Counted from the first letter of the stretch, positions 13,509-23,673 are shown. The stretch is 64,000 nt of DNA from Hygrophila difformis (GCA_030278955.1 JAOANR010000013.1:44304191-44368190); one strand, 5' to 3'. A program made the numbers and translations. The notes: generated by a model from the sequence alone, not told the origin.

Positions 13509-13737
13509 TTCTGGATCGTGTTTTAACAGAGTAGCAGTTTTTCAAGAACACCTTGAAAACTTTTTTGTGTAAAAACTCAGTATCCTACCATTCTTGGTTG
13601 GCCAGAATCACATGCGTGTACGAGACGAGACGGAAGAGGATTCCACAATAAATAAATAATGGTGGACTAATTGTGTTTTTAAAAATGGAAAAGCATTAAA
13701 ATAAATACTCCTAATTTGCTTTTGCTTCGAGTACGTG
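13509..13737. other. 5' flank of the DUF1338 gene
   Basis: This is the short region between the DUF1338 start codon and the target duplication of the copia element. It presumably holds the promoter of the minus-strand gene; no motif is decisive. Confidence 0.35.
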
Positions 13738-13742
13738 ATCAG

Positions 13743-14133
13743 TATTATGCATGTAAACAAAACATGTGAATGTCTAGTGTTCAACATCCATGTTCATGCC
13801 TTGATCATAAGGTTAGACATGTGAAAATCTTTAAATGTATATGCCTTGATTATGAGGTTAGTAAATAGTGAGAGGATAAAAAAGTTTATAAATAGCCTAT
13901 GTAATGTATTGAGAAGTTAAGTTAGAAAAATTTTATGCAAGCTTAATACTTGTTTCATTTCATAGCCATAATTATTACACTTTATCCATTTTATTATCCC
14001 ACTTTTAAACTTCCTTTCTTTCATCATTTAATCCCAATTTCCATTACAATACTTCCACTATAAACACAAGCTAATAAGCCATATACCATTTTATTGTACA
14101 CATACATAAATAAAGATAGTTATTTCTATAACG
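13743..14133 (+). repeat. 5' LTR of the copia element
   Basis: It is a 391-bp direct repeat of 19049-19439, nearly identical, ending TTTCTATAACG. Confidence 0.92.
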
Positions 14134-14208
14134 TTATCAGCACGAGGAGACTCTGTCCAGATTATCATTTGAGGTATAATCTCTTATTTCTAAACTTTCA
14201 ATAAGATT

Positions 14209-15246
14209 ATGGCTAACCTTGCAAAGCAGGAATTTGCTCCCTTAACCGTTGAAGGAAGCAATTATATGTCCTGGGCCCGAGATGTAAAAATGCATCTTAC
14301 TTCAATGGGTCTGGAAGATACTATTGCTGAAGGCAAAAATCCCAGCCATCAAAATCAGGCAAAAGCCATGATTTTCTTGTGCCATCATATCGAAGAGGCA
14401 CTTAAAATGGAGTACGTGACTGTGGAATCCCCACTGGCATTGTGGGAAAAGCTGAAAGAAAGATATGATAATCTTAAAAAGACGGTGCTTCCAAAAGCCC
14501 TTGATGACTGGACAAACCTGAGACTTCAGGACTTCAAAACAGTCCGGGAATATAATTCCGCTGTGTTCAAAATTACGGCCCAATTGCAATTATGTGGGCA
14601 AAAGATATCTGAAGCAGAAATGCTTGAAAAAACGTATTCTACTTTTCATGCTAAAAACACAGTATTGAGTGAGACATACCGTCAAAAAGGTTTTCAGAGA
14701 TATTCTGATCTTATCACCTGTTTATTATTGGCTGAACAAAACAGCCTATTGTTGTTGAGAAATCATGAATCTAGGCCCGCAGGTGCAAAACCGTTCCCTG
14801 AGGTGAACGCGGCTCAATCATCGAAATATGTGCGTGATCGTGGGCACTTTAAAAATCAAAATGATGATCGTGGCCAAAATCGGTATCACAATCGAGGCAG
14901 AGGTGAATCATCTCGTCAAAATAATTATCGAAATAAGCCTCGATTTGAGCAAAATCGCAGATATGATACCAGAAGGCCTTACAAACCACAACAAAGAAAT
15001 TATGCAAGAAAGCATAAACAAAATGATGAAATTTGTGATCGTTGTGGAATTAAAGGCCATATGGCTCAAACATGCCACACAGCTAAACACTTAGCTGAAC
15101 TGTATCAGGCCTCGAAACGAAAAGAAAGATCAGGTGTTGAAGCACACCATAATGCCCACGATGATACTTATGATGATATATTAAATGATAATATCACGCA
15201 CCTGGAAGCTGATGATTTTGTTGAGCCAGATACTGTTACTAAATAA
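14209..15246 (+). CDS. Copia Gag protein
   Basis: This 345-residue frame starts 76 bases after the 5' LTR. The N-terminal half is the retrotransposon Gag (UBN2/DUF4219-like) region. An Arg/Asn/Gln-rich stretch follows, then a CCHC zinc knuckle, CDRCGIKGHMAQTCH, near residue 280. It would form the particle and bind the element's RNA. It ends in a stop codon, and the next frame is offset and 172 bases away. Confidence 0.9.
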   Translation: MANLAKQEFAPLTVEGSNYMSWARDVKMHLTSMGLEDTIAEGKNPSHQNQAKAMIFLCHHIEEALKMEYVTVESPLALWEKLKERYDNLKKTVLPKALDDWTNLRLQDFKTVREYNSAVFKITAQLQLCGQKISEAEMLEKTYSTFHAKNTVLSETYRQKGFQRYSDLITCLLLAEQNSLLLLRNHESRPAGAKPFPEVNAAQSSKYVRDRGHFKNQNDDRGQNRYHNRGRGESSRQNNYRNKPRFEQNRRYDTRRPYKPQQRNYARKHKQNDEICDRCGIKGHMAQTCHTAKHLAELYQASKRKERSGVEAHHNAHDDTYDDILNDNITHLEADDFVEPDTVTK

Positions 15247-15418
15247 TATATTATATAGCTATATATATATTTTACTTGTCTTTTATAATTCCTGTTTAAT
15301 ATAAATAATGATATCTTGTATTTCCCTTTTATTATCCATGTATAATATAAATATGCTTTTGCATTAATAATATTTATATTGCTGATGTTTAATAACATTC
15401 TTATATTCTTGTAAAGAA
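15247..15418 (+). other. AT-rich spacer between gag and pol
   Basis: These 172 bases are very AT-rich with no open frame and separate the Gag stop from the Pol Met. They look intron-like in composition, but I could not find a GT-AG pair that restores the Gag-to-Pol frame. Confidence 0.5.
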
Positions 15419-18412
15419 ATGGATGCTGGAAATTCAAAAGTCGGAGATGATATCTGCCTCATTGACAGTGCAACAACGCATAGCATTTTGAAAAGCAAAA
15501 GCTATTTCTCCAATTTAAAATTGGAAAAGACCGCAGTGAAAACTATAAGCGGTAATGCAAAATGCATTGAAGGCTCCGGTAGAGCTGTTATATTTCTCCC
15601 TGAAGGGACAAAAATGGCAATTGAAAATGCCTTGTTCTCATGCAAAGCTCGAAGAAATTTACTGAGCTTCAATGATATTCGAAAAAATGGATATCACATT
15701 GAAACTTCAAAAGAGGCAGATCACGAGTATCTTTTGATAACTCGAATTGAAAATGGCAAAAAATTTGTGAATGAAAAATTGCCATGTTACTCCTCTGGCT
15801 TATACTATACAAAAATATGTGCCGCAGAAATACATAACCTAGTAGGCTTGAAAGCTACTAGTGAATTTATTACCTGGCACGATAGACTTGGGCATCCTGG
15901 CAGTGTAATGCTGAGGCGAATTATTGAAAATTCAAATGGCCATACATTGAAAAGGCAAATGATATTGAACCCAAATGAGTTCAATTGTGCAGCCTGTTCA
16001 CAAGGGAAATTGATAACCAGACCATCTCCAGTAAAAGTGGGAATTGAATCCCCTACATTCCTAGAAAGAATTCAAGGCGATATATGTGGACCTATTGATC
16101 CACCGTGTGGACCTTTCAAGTACCTTATGGTATTAATTGATGCGTCATCACGCTGGTCACACGTTTGTTTATTATCAACTCGTAATTTGGCATTCGCAAG
16201 ATTACTTGCACAAATTATAAAATTGCGAGCACAGTTTCCAGATCATCTGATAAAGAAAATACGCCTTGATAATGCTGGAGAATATACATCACATGCATTT
16301 GATGATTTCTGCATGTCGATTGGAATTACTGTTGAACATCCTGTGCCTCATGTGCACACGCAAAATGGTCTGGCAGAATCATTTATTAAGCGATTGCAAT
16401 TAATTGCAAGACCCTTGTTAATGAAATCAAAACTCCCTGTTTCTGCTTGGGGACATGCTATATTGCATGCAGCCGCACTTGTGAAAATAAGGCCGACAAG
16501 CTATCATAGCTACTCCCCTACACAAATTGTGTTTGGAAAGGAGCCCAATATATCCCACTTGCGAATTTTTGGGTGTGCGGTTTATGTACCGATTGCGCCA
16601 CCACAACGCACAAAAATGGGACCTCAAAGAAGGTTGGGCATATATGTCGGGTATGAATCACCCTCGATTATTAAATATATTGAGCCAAAAACGGGTGATT
16701 TATTTACTGCAAGATTTGCAGACTGTCACTTTGATGAAACTCAATTCCCGACATTAGGGGGAGGAAATGATCAACTGAAAAAGGAAATATCTTGGCAAAG
16801 TCCATTTGATTTCCTTGATCCTCGTACAAGGCAATGCGAACTTGAAGTTCAAAGAATTGTGCATTTGCAGGGAATTGCAAATCAATTACCCGATGCTTTT
16901 AATGATGCTGCTAAAGTCACAAAATCATATATAAATGATGCAGCAAATGCACCAGCCAATATAAATGTCCCAGAAGGGCAAATTCCAAGTGCAAATGAAC
17001 CTACTGCACGCCTGAAGCGTGGTAGGCCTTTGGGTTCCAAGGATAAAAATCCACGAAAGAAGAAAATTATCCATATGGGTGATAAATCAATCACAGATGA
17101 TACTCCCGAAGGAGAAATTGATTCAACCCCCGAAAAGGTTGAACCTGAAAATATTCACCCAGAAGAAAATGAAGTTATTGAAACTTCTTTCAATTATATC
17201 AATACTGGGAAATGTTGGAACCGAAAAGAAACAAACGTTGATAATGCCTTTGCATACAACGTTGCACTCGATGTAATGGAAAATAACGAGGATCCTGAAC
17301 CAAGATCAGTTGAAGAATGTCGGAAAAGAAATGATTGGCCAAAATGGAAAGATGCGATTCAGTCTGAACTAGATTCACTGAATAAACGAAAAGTATTCGG
17401 CCCAATTGTCCAAACACCAAAAAATGTGAAGCCTGTTGGCTACAGATGGGTGTTTGTGAGAAAAAGAAATGAAAATAATGAAATTGCCAAATATAAGGCA
17501 AGGCTTGTAGCCCAAGGTTTTTCACAACGACCGGGAATTGATTTTGAGGAAACATATTCCCCAGTTATGGATGGAATAACATTCAGGTATCTAATGAGTC
17601 TAGCAGTACGAGAAAATCTCGAAATGAGGCTGATGGATGTTGTTACTGCATATTTATATGGCTCATTGGAAAATGATATTTATATGAAAATACCTGAAGG
17701 GTTTAAATTACCTGAGTCTTGCAACTCAAAACTCAGAGAAAATTATTCCATCAAATTGCAAAAATCGTTGTATGGGCTCAAGCAATCTGGCCGAATGTGG
17801 TACAACCGCCTCAGTGAAAGTTTGGTAAAGGAATGCTATACAAATGACCCGATCAGCCCTTGTGTATTTATAAAGAAAAATGGGTCAGAATTTGTGATCG
17901 TCGCAGTCTATGTTGACGATTTAAATCTAATTGGAACTCCTGAAGAGTTGAAAAAGGCGGTCGAATATCTGAAAAAGGAGTTTGAAATCAAAGATTTCGG
18001 GAAAACGAAATTTTGCCTTGGCCTACAAATTGAGCATTTGGAAATGGGCATATTTGTTCATCAAGCAGCTTATACCCAAAAGGTATTAAAGCAATTTCGA
18101 ATGGATTATGCTCATCCGCTAAATAATCCAATGGTCGTTCGGGCACTTGATCCAGCAAAGGATCCATTTAGGCCAAAAGAAGATAATGAAGAGCAACTTG
18201 GCCCAGAAATTCCATATTTAAGCGCAATTGGTGCGTTAATGTATCTTGCAAACAGCACGCGACCTGATATCGCGTTTGCAGTCAATCTACTCGCAAGATT
18301 CAGCTCTTGCCCTACTCAACGACATTGGAAAGGCATAAAGCATGTTTTTCGCTATCTCCAAGGAACAATTGATTTGGGTTATTTTACCCAAAAGACTCTC
18401 GACATGAGTTAA
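15419..18412 (+). CDS. Copia Pol: protease, integrase, reverse transcriptase
   Basis: This frame has 997 residues. The protease motif DSATTH is near residue 18, followed by the GAG-pre-integrase zinc region (WHDRLGHPG). The integrase core follows, with Asp in GDICGPI (about 221), Asp in RLDNAGEY (about 281) and Glu in NGLAES (about 319). Reverse transcriptase comes last, with YVDD at 831-834. The frame ends early at a TAA after KTLDMS because of a one-base shift; RNase H continues in the neighbouring frame. That makes this copy probably non-autonomous. Confidence 0.92.
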   Translation: MDAGNSKVGDDICLIDSATTHSILKSKSYFSNLKLEKTAVKTISGNAKCIEGSGRAVIFLPEGTKMAIENALFSCKARRNLLSFNDIRKNGYHIETSKEADHEYLLITRIENGKKFVNEKLPCYSSGLYYTKICAAEIHNLVGLKATSEFITWHDRLGHPGSVMLRRIIENSNGHTLKRQMILNPNEFNCAACSQGKLITRPSPVKVGIESPTFLERIQGDICGPIDPPCGPFKYLMVLIDASSRWSHVCLLSTRNLAFARLLAQIIKLRAQFPDHLIKKIRLDNAGEYTSHAFDDFCMSIGITVEHPVPHVHTQNGLAESFIKRLQLIARPLLMKSKLPVSAWGHAILHAAALVKIRPTSYHSYSPTQIVFGKEPNISHLRIFGCAVYVPIAPPQRTKMGPQRRLGIYVGYESPSIIKYIEPKTGDLFTARFADCHFDETQFPTLGGGNDQLKKEISWQSPFDFLDPRTRQCELEVQRIVHLQGIANQLPDAFNDAAKVTKSYINDAANAPANINVPEGQIPSANEPTARLKRGRPLGSKDKNPRKKKIIHMGDKSITDDTPEGEIDSTPEKVEPENIHPEENEVIETSFNYINTGKCWNRKETNVDNAFAYNVALDVMENNEDPEPRSVEECRKRNDWPKWKDAIQSELDSLNKRKVFGPIVQTPKNVKPVGYRWVFVRKRNENNEIAKYKARLVAQGFSQRPGIDFEETYSPVMDGITFRYLMSLAVRENLEMRLMDVVTAYLYGSLENDIYMKIPEGFKLPESCNSKLRENYSIKLQKSLYGLKQSGRMWYNRLSESLVKECYTNDPISPCVFIKKNGSEFVIVAVYVDDLNLIGTPEELKKAVEYLKKEFEIKDFGKTKFCLGLQIEHLEMGIFVHQAAYTQKVLKQFRMDYAHPLNNPMVVRALDPAKDPFRPKEDNEEQLGPEIPYLSAIGALMYLANSTRPDIAFAVNLLARFSSCPTQRHWKGIKHVFRYLQGTIDLGYFTQKTLDMS

Positions 18413-18912
18413 TTGGCTATGCCGATGCAGGTTATTTATCAGACCCACACAAAGCCAAATCTCAAACAGGCTATATCTTCACGTGTGGTGGAACTGCTAT
18501 CTCTTGGAGGTCAATGAAGCAGACTCTAACTGCTACTTCTTCTAATCATGCCGAAATATTAGCAATCCATGAAGCAAGTCGAGAATGTGTTTGGTTGAGG
18601 TCAATGACTCAACATATATTGAAGAGTTGTCGTTTAATCATTGAACCACAAATGCCCCCAACAATTTTATTTGAAGACAATTCGGCTTGTGTAGCCCAGT
18701 TGAAAGGGGGTTATATCAAAGGAGATAGAACAAAGCATATTTCACCAAAATTCTTCTACACTCATGATCTTCAAAAGAATGGTGAAGTCGATGTGCAACA
18801 AATTCGATCAGAAAATAATTTAGCGGATCTATTTACCAAGGCATTGCCGACTGCAACATTCGAGAAACTCGTGAAGAAAATTGGAATGCAGCGGCATCGA
18901 GATTTAAAATGA
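18413..18912 (+). pseudogene. RNase H end of copia Pol, frameshifted from the rest
   Basis: The continuation of Pol is readable in the adjacent frame from about 18408, through GYADAGYLSDPHKA, to the stop at 18910-18912. It carries the RNase H signature SSNHAEI and ends with the typical NLADLFTKALP motif. The shift from frame 2 to frame 1 fits loss of one base around 18390-18405. Confidence 0.85.
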
Positions 18913-19048
18913 TGTCCAAATCAGGGGGAGCATCTGATACAAGAATACTGTACTCTTTTTCCTTCACTTGGATTTTTTCCCACTGGGTTTTTTCCAAGTA
19001 AGGTTTTAACGAGGCATATTCTTCGTATTGACGACATTCAAGGGGGAG

Positions 19049-19439
19049 TATTATGCATGTAAACAAAACATGTGAATGTCTAGTGTTCAACATCCATGTT
19101 CATGCCTTGATCATAAGGTTAGACATGTGAAAATCTTTAAATGTATATGCCTTGATTATGAGGTTAGTAAATAGTGAGAGGATAAAAAAGTTTATAAATA
19201 GCCTATGTAATGTATTGAGAAGTTAAGTAAGAAAAATTTTATGCAAGCTTAATACTTGTTTCATTTCATAGCCATAATTATTACACTTTATCCATTTTAT
19301 TATCCCACTTTTAAACTTCCTTTCTTTCATCATTTAATCCCAATTTCCATTACAATACTTCCACTATAAACACAAGCTAATAAGCCATATACCATTTTAT
19401 TGTACACATACATAAATAAAGATAGTTATTTCTATAACA
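19049..19439 (+). repeat. 3' LTR of the copia element
   Basis: It is the 391-bp partner of 13743-14133, preceded by the polypurine tract and followed by ATCAG. Confidence 0.92.
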
Positions 19440-19499
19440 ATCAGCAATTTTTTAATTATTTAATTCATTTTGTGATTATGAAATAGTAATATAAATTTA

Positions 19500-19648
19500 A
19501 TACTACTCCCCTTCGTTTTAATATATTGAAAAATCTAATACTACGTGTTTTAATAATAAATAATTTAAATCGTATATATAAATTAATTATAAAAATTAAA
19601 TATTTTAAATTATTCAGAAAAAAAAGAAAGCATTTTTAATATTTATTT
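19500..19648. repeat. One-ended MITE remnant at the left edge of the pararetrovirus
   Basis: TACTACTCCCCTTCGTTTTA resembles a Stowaway-like left end and is followed by AT-rich sequence. No matching right end is seen before the viral junction at 19649, nor clearly beyond 28478. Confidence 0.35.
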
Positions 19649-19670
19649 GGGGAAATTATAGATAAATACC
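19649..19670 (+). repeat. Left TIR-like end of the pararetroviral unit
   Basis: It begins GGGGAAATTATAGATAAATA. Its counterpart at 28457-28478, read on the minus strand, begins GGGCAAATACCAAATAAATA. Weaker similarity (TACC-rich, about 60 percent by eye) continues for some tens of bases inward. Confidence 0.55.
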
Positions 19671-20265
19671 TCTCATCCTAAGTTTATTACTTGTTCAGTA
19701 CCTAGCACTATTTTTCTTCCTTTTCACTACCTAATTTTGTCTCTATATGTAAAGATTGTCAAATATGCCCCTGGTCAAGTTTAGTACTTTTGTCTTATAA
19801 GTATTGTACATATTATCAAGCAGTTTAGTATATGTGGAATTAAAAGACTTGTATATCTCTTTAGTAATTGTTGTACAATTTTCAAACATTACTTTATAGA
19901 TTTTATTTATGATCTTAAACAGAGAACGTAATTAATCAAAATATATGCCATGATCATTCACAGTATTTATCATTCAAAGTAAAATTTCTGGGTCTACCTC
20001 GCTTCCGTAGTATAAGCTTTGTGGTTGAAACTTTCTGATCGAGTCCTTCAACGAGTAACCTTCTTTCCTCGTCTGCTATCCTTCTTTCAGGCCTCCTGCC
20101 TTACTCTGGTATGCATGACCTTTCGGAAATCACTGTATCGATGACACGACTCTCAACATATGTTTAACTCACTCACATATATTTAGAATTTTGGTAGACT
20201 TTTAGAAAAATATACTCGAAGATATTACTGGAATGATCAGGCTATTGTACTTAGCCTATCATCTT

Positions 20266-20402
20266 TTTATTGAAAGCTTTAAAATAACTCATAGTTTTAC
20301 ATCAAAAGAGAGAACTAAAGATTACAAAGAAATGCAAGAGAAAGAATACTATGATAGGTATCTTCGCTTCTGCATCCTTCGTGAATCATTCCTCCTTTTA
20401 TA
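20266..20402 (-). promoter_or_regulatory. Pararetroviral core promoter and poly(A) signal
   Basis: On the minus strand a TATA box, CTATAAAAGG, lies at 20396-20402. The transcript should start about 30 bases downstream (near 20370). AATAAA follows at 20266-20271, roughly 100 bases into the transcript. A hairpin AGGCTA/TAGCCT lies just beyond it. This TATA-then-AATAAA order is how caulimovirids make a terminally redundant pregenomic RNA. Confidence 0.6.
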
Positions 20403-20527
20403 GATGAAGTCTTGGGGATCATGTGGTTCAGAATTGATTTACGTGGCCTTATCTCCGTCCTTCCTTTTTCTTCCATTATTGAGATTCCATAGCTGTCATT
20501 TTTAATCCTTCATTATTAGCCGTCCTC

Positions 20528-20670
20528 TTTGTCTTGTTGTCTAATTACGTCATTGCATGCGTCTTTCTGCATTATTTTGTTCTTGTCTTCTTGTTCAATT
20601 GCGTCATTGCATACGTCTTGCCGCATTATTCTTTTCTTGGTGCTACATTGGTCCTCTCTGTCGTCACTGC
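20528..20670 (-). promoter_or_regulatory. Tandem enhancer-like repeats with TGACG (as-1-type) motifs
   Basis: Two imperfect copies of an about 54-bp unit lie about 130-270 bases upstream of the TATA box. TGACG cores fall on the minus strand at 20548-20552 (as TGACGTAA) and 20602-20606, with a third at 20662-20666. In 35S-type promoters such cores bind TGA bZIP factors; the function here is inferred. Confidence 0.55.
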
Positions 20671-20675
20671 TTACT

Positions 20676-21764
20676 TCATTTCGTTGTCTCTTTCCGAAGA
20701 AATGTTCTTGTTTTCAGGCTTGTGGTGGATTTCTCTACTGCTTTCTTCCAGATACTCTTGACTTCTTCTGAGCATTCAAAATTGTATGTGTCAAATTTCT
20801 GAATTAGTCCTGCTAAATTTCCTGATCTGAATCCTGGAGTGTTCAATTGCTCAATCATTACAATTTCTTCATTTCCGAAAAAGATTCCTGCGCCTTGGTT
20901 GTATAGTCTTTTCATCTGTTCATGGACAGCACGTATTCCCATTGCTCTTTTGAAGTGGATGTATTTGTCATTAAAGATTTCTGTTTTGGGGGTTCCATAG
21001 TCTTGAGGATAACTTTCTGGTTTAGTGATTTCTTCTGCAATAGCAAGATGGTAGGAAGAGTGTTTGACTTCTGGACTAATAGAAAATATTTTTAGTTTCT
21101 GGGTTTTTGGTCTTATGTTTAGGCCTTCAAGTAGTACAGGTAATTTGGATATTTCGGTTCGTAAAGGGGACAGGAAAATAGTTCTGATAAAACCGAATTT
21201 GAAACAGTTTGAAACAAAGTTCGGGTCGCAGCCTGGTAAAATAGTTACTTGTGGATGTAGGGATTTGGTGAATTCTGTGTAAAATGATGATTCTTGTCTG
21301 GGTAAGGAGTATATGTAGCTGCTCAGGGTATGGTATTCTGCTAAAAAGTTTCTTGTTTCAGGGCTAATGGGTGTTGGTTGAGGAATATTGTCGCAAAAAT
21401 ACTTCTTAGTTTCTGCAATGTTTTTCGACGAGGTCGAAGGTCTTGCATCCCCAGATTGTTTTGCTTGTTTGTCCTCTTTTGGAACAGGATTAGCTTTCCC
21501 TTCCTGGTTTGAAACACCAGTATTTAGTTCTTCAGGGGTATAAAAGTATTCTTCCATAGTAGTTAGTAATCCCTGCAAACATTTGTTACATTCATATATA
21601 TCGTCATTGATAGTCTTATGTTCGTCCATAAAGCTTCCAACAATCAACTGTTGTAGCTTTAGTTGTCTGTCCATAGTCGACTGGAGTAGTTTTTGTAGTC
21701 GATCTATTTCATTGTAAATGTGGTCAGTCAGACCAGCATCATCCCATTGTTCATTGTTCTCCAT
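20676..21764 (-). CDS. Pararetroviral 362-aa protein, possible transactivator/viroplasmin by position
   Basis: This frame overlaps the end of the RT frame by 14 bases and is the last gene before the promoter. That is the place of the translation transactivator/inclusion-body gene in caulimo- and cavemoviruses. I do not see the canonical viroplasmin motif, so the name rests on position. The first about 75 residues are Leu/Gln-rich and probably coiled coil, a Lys/Ser/Pro-rich linker follows, and the C-terminal half looks folded (GAGIFFGNEEIVMIEQLNTP). If it is the transactivator, it would allow reinitiation on the polycistronic RNA, which the overlapping upstream frames would require. Confidence 0.6.
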   Translation of the reverse strand: MENNEQWDDAGLTDHIYNEIDRLQKLLQSTMDRQLKLQQLIVGSFMDEHKTINDDIYECNKCLQGLLTTMEEYFYTPEELNTGVSNQEGKANPVPKEDKQAKQSGDARPSTSSKNIAETKKYFCDNIPQPTPISPETRNFLAEYHTLSSYIYSLPRQESSFYTEFTKSLHPQVTILPGCDPNFVSNCFKFGFIRTIFLSPLRTEISKLPVLLEGLNIRPKTQKLKIFSISPEVKHSSYHLAIAEEITKPESYPQDYGTPKTEIFNDKYIHFKRAMGIRAVHEQMKRLYNQGAGIFFGNEEIVMIEQLNTPGFRSGNLAGLIQKFDTYNFECSEEVKSIWKKAVEKSTTSLKTRTFLRKETTK

Positions 21765-23673
21765 ATTCAGGGTTCCTGCTCAAAAAATCAGCTAGATAAT
21801 TTTCAGTCCCTTTAATATATTCAACAGTAAAGTCGTACATTGACAAGAAAGTCTGATATCTTATTATTCTTCTATATTGGGGTTTATTTGGAACTTTATT
21901 GTAAATTAAAGGTTTTACTTGTGTATTGTCAGTTAATACTTTAAACTTTCTACTTAATAACCAAAATGAAAATTTATCTATTGATTTAATCATTGCAAGT
22001 AATTCTTTTTCATTTGTACTATAGTTTATGGCTGCTCCTTGTAATGTTCCGGATGCATATCTACAAATTTCACCAGTATCGGTTTTTAATAATCCTGCCC
22101 AATGGTAGTCCGAGCTATCGGTTTGTACTATTAAATTATCTTTTTCGTCAGGTAATCTTAACGGTGGTAATTTGGAGCATTCTTCTTTTAATTGTTTAAC
22201 AATTTCAGTATGTTGATCATTCCATCCTATCTTATTATTTTTTCTTATCAATTTTCTTAGATCATTTGTCTTTTTTGCTAAATTTGATATAAATCCTTCT
22301 GCATAATTTAGAATTCCAAGAAATCTTTGTATGTTTAATTTATTCCTAAGTTCATCAGGCATTTTAACAAGTTTTGTACTTATATGTGGTTGCATTTTAA
22401 TTCCAAGTTTGTTCAATATTAGACCCAAAAATTCTATTTCATCTTTGAATATTTCTGCTTTCTTTTCTGATAAAATTAATCCATGATCTTTACAAAGTTT
22501 TGCAAATATATCTAAATGTTTTTTATGTTCTTCTATAGTGTTTGAGGCTATTAGTATATCATCTACGTATACAAATATAAAGTTACTAAATTTTTTAAAT
22601 GTTTTATCCATTTTTCTTTGAAATATTTGTGGTCCATTTTTTATTCCAAACGGCATAACCTTCCATTCATAGTGTCCTTGTGGTGTACTAAAGGCTGTGT
22701 ATTTTATACTTTCTGGATGCATTTTAATTTGCCAAAATCCATTTTTACAATCAAATTTTGAATAAATAGTTCTACCTCTAGCTAATCCTATTAGATTTTC
22801 TTTGTTAGGTAGAAAGTATCCATCAAATATCATGTTTTTGTTTAGTTCCTTATAGTTTATTACTAACCTTGGTTTCTTTCTTATTTGTTCGCTACGATTT
22901 CTAACCAAGAAAGCTTGACTATTATGTTCTGCTATAGATTCTTGAATAAGGTCTAATTCTAACAATTCATTTATTTGTTTTCGAAGTTCTTCAATATCTT
23001 CTTGATTATGCATCATCGGTTGAGTTCTTATTATTATATCGTCGTTTTTCATTTTTAATTCTGCATATATTTTATTAAGATTCCATTTTTCAATTGGATT
23101 TTCTCCATAGTTTTCAGAGATGTATTTTATTGTCTCATGAAGTTCATATTTATCAAAATCTTCTGGCTTTTGAATTAGTACTTGTTTTTTAATTTTGTGA
23201 ATTTTAAATTTTATGTAATAAGTAATTGGTTGTTTTATAATTTCTCCTTTTTCACCACGTTTCTGAAGCACTCTGTATGGTTTCCTTATTCTCGGAATAG
23301 TAATATAGTGGTTACATGCTGATCTAAGTTGAATATTATATCTATCTACTCTAAAGCTTTGAAATAAACTTGTAAAATCTGTCCCTAATAATACATCAAT
23401 TGTTTTTACTGGGCTAACAAATACTTCTTGTATTGTAAATATTTTATTACCTAAAATTATTTGAACATCTTTAGCTATTTTATTAATAATTAAACTATGT
23501 CCAGTAGCTCCATGTACTTCTATTGGTCTTTTATTTACTTCCCATTCTTTTATTAAATGTTCTTGTATTAATGTGATTTCTGCTCCTGTATCTAATATAG
23601 CACATGTTGTTATATTTGTTTGTAGTATAGTTAACTCTAGGTATACTGTTGTTGGAAATCTAATTTCTTTCAT
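21751..23673 (-). CDS. Pararetroviral protease, reverse transcriptase and RNase H polyprotein
   Basis: This intact 640-residue frame has the viral replication enzyme domains in order. A retropepsin lies at the N-terminus (DTGAE at 28-32, with VLLGTDF at about 94-100). The reverse transcriptase spans about 225-430 (Asp308 in FDCKNGFWQ, YVDD at 369-372). RNase H spans about 510-600 (Asp519, Glu557 and Asp582 as the acidic triad). It starts by an ATGA overlap with the movement-protein stop. The domain order and the FDCKNGFWQIKM motif identify Caulimoviridae rather than Ty3 elements, as no integrase follows. Confidence 0.93.
   Translation of the reverse strand: MKEIRFPTTVYLELTILQTNITTCAILDTGAEITLIQEHLIKEWEVNKRPIEVHGATGHSLIINKIAKDVQIILGNKIFTIQEVFVSPVKTIDVLLGTDFTSLFQSFRVDRYNIQLRSACNHYITIPRIRKPYRVLQKRGEKGEIIKQPITYYIKFKIHKIKKQVLIQKPEDFDKYELHETIKYISENYGENPIEKWNLNKIYAELKMKNDDIIIRTQPMMHNQEDIEELRKQINELLELDLIQESIAEHNSQAFLVRNRSEQIRKKPRLVINYKELNKNMIFDGYFLPNKENLIGLARGRTIYSKFDCKNGFWQIKMHPESIKYTAFSTPQGHYEWKVMPFGIKNGPQIFQRKMDKTFKKFSNFIFVYVDDILIASNTIEEHKKHLDIFAKLCKDHGLILSEKKAEIFKDEIEFLGLILNKLGIKMQPHISTKLVKMPDELRNKLNIQRFLGILNYAEGFISNLAKKTNDLRKLIRKNNKIGWNDQHTEIVKQLKEECSKLPPLRLPDEKDNLIVQTDSSDYHWAGLLKTDTGEICRYASGTLQGAAINYSTNEKELLAMIKSIDKFSFWLLSRKFKVLTDNTQVKPLIYNKVPNKPQYRRIIRYQTFLSMYDFTVEYIKGTENYLADFLSRNPEYGEQ

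Larger units (their letters stand above)
13738..19444 (+). mobile_element. Ty1/copia LTR retrotransposon, complete structure, young
   Basis: LTRs are 13743-14133 and 19049-19439, each 391 bp, and differ by only one internal substitution (near 13933/19239) plus the last base. The target duplication is ATCAG at 13738-13742 and 19440-19444. A polypurine tract AAGGGGGAG lies immediately before the 3' LTR, and TTATCAGCACGAGG follows the 5' LTR where a primer-binding site is expected. The LTR begins TATTATG rather than TG. Internal frames encode Gag, protease, integrase, reverse transcriptase and RNase H, but RNase H is in another frame. Confidence 0.93.

Noticed and set aside
15240..15420. Spliceosomal intron joining Gag and Pol in the copia element
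   Set aside because: The composition fits, but the GT candidates near 15235 combined with the AG at 15416 give the wrong phase for the Pol frame; kept only as a question.
20529..20802. Three overlapping plus-strand frames of 75-81 residues
   Set aside because: They lie across the tandem viral enhancer repeats and the end of the 362-residue frame on the other strand; all are Cys/Leu/Phe-rich readings of CT-rich DNA.
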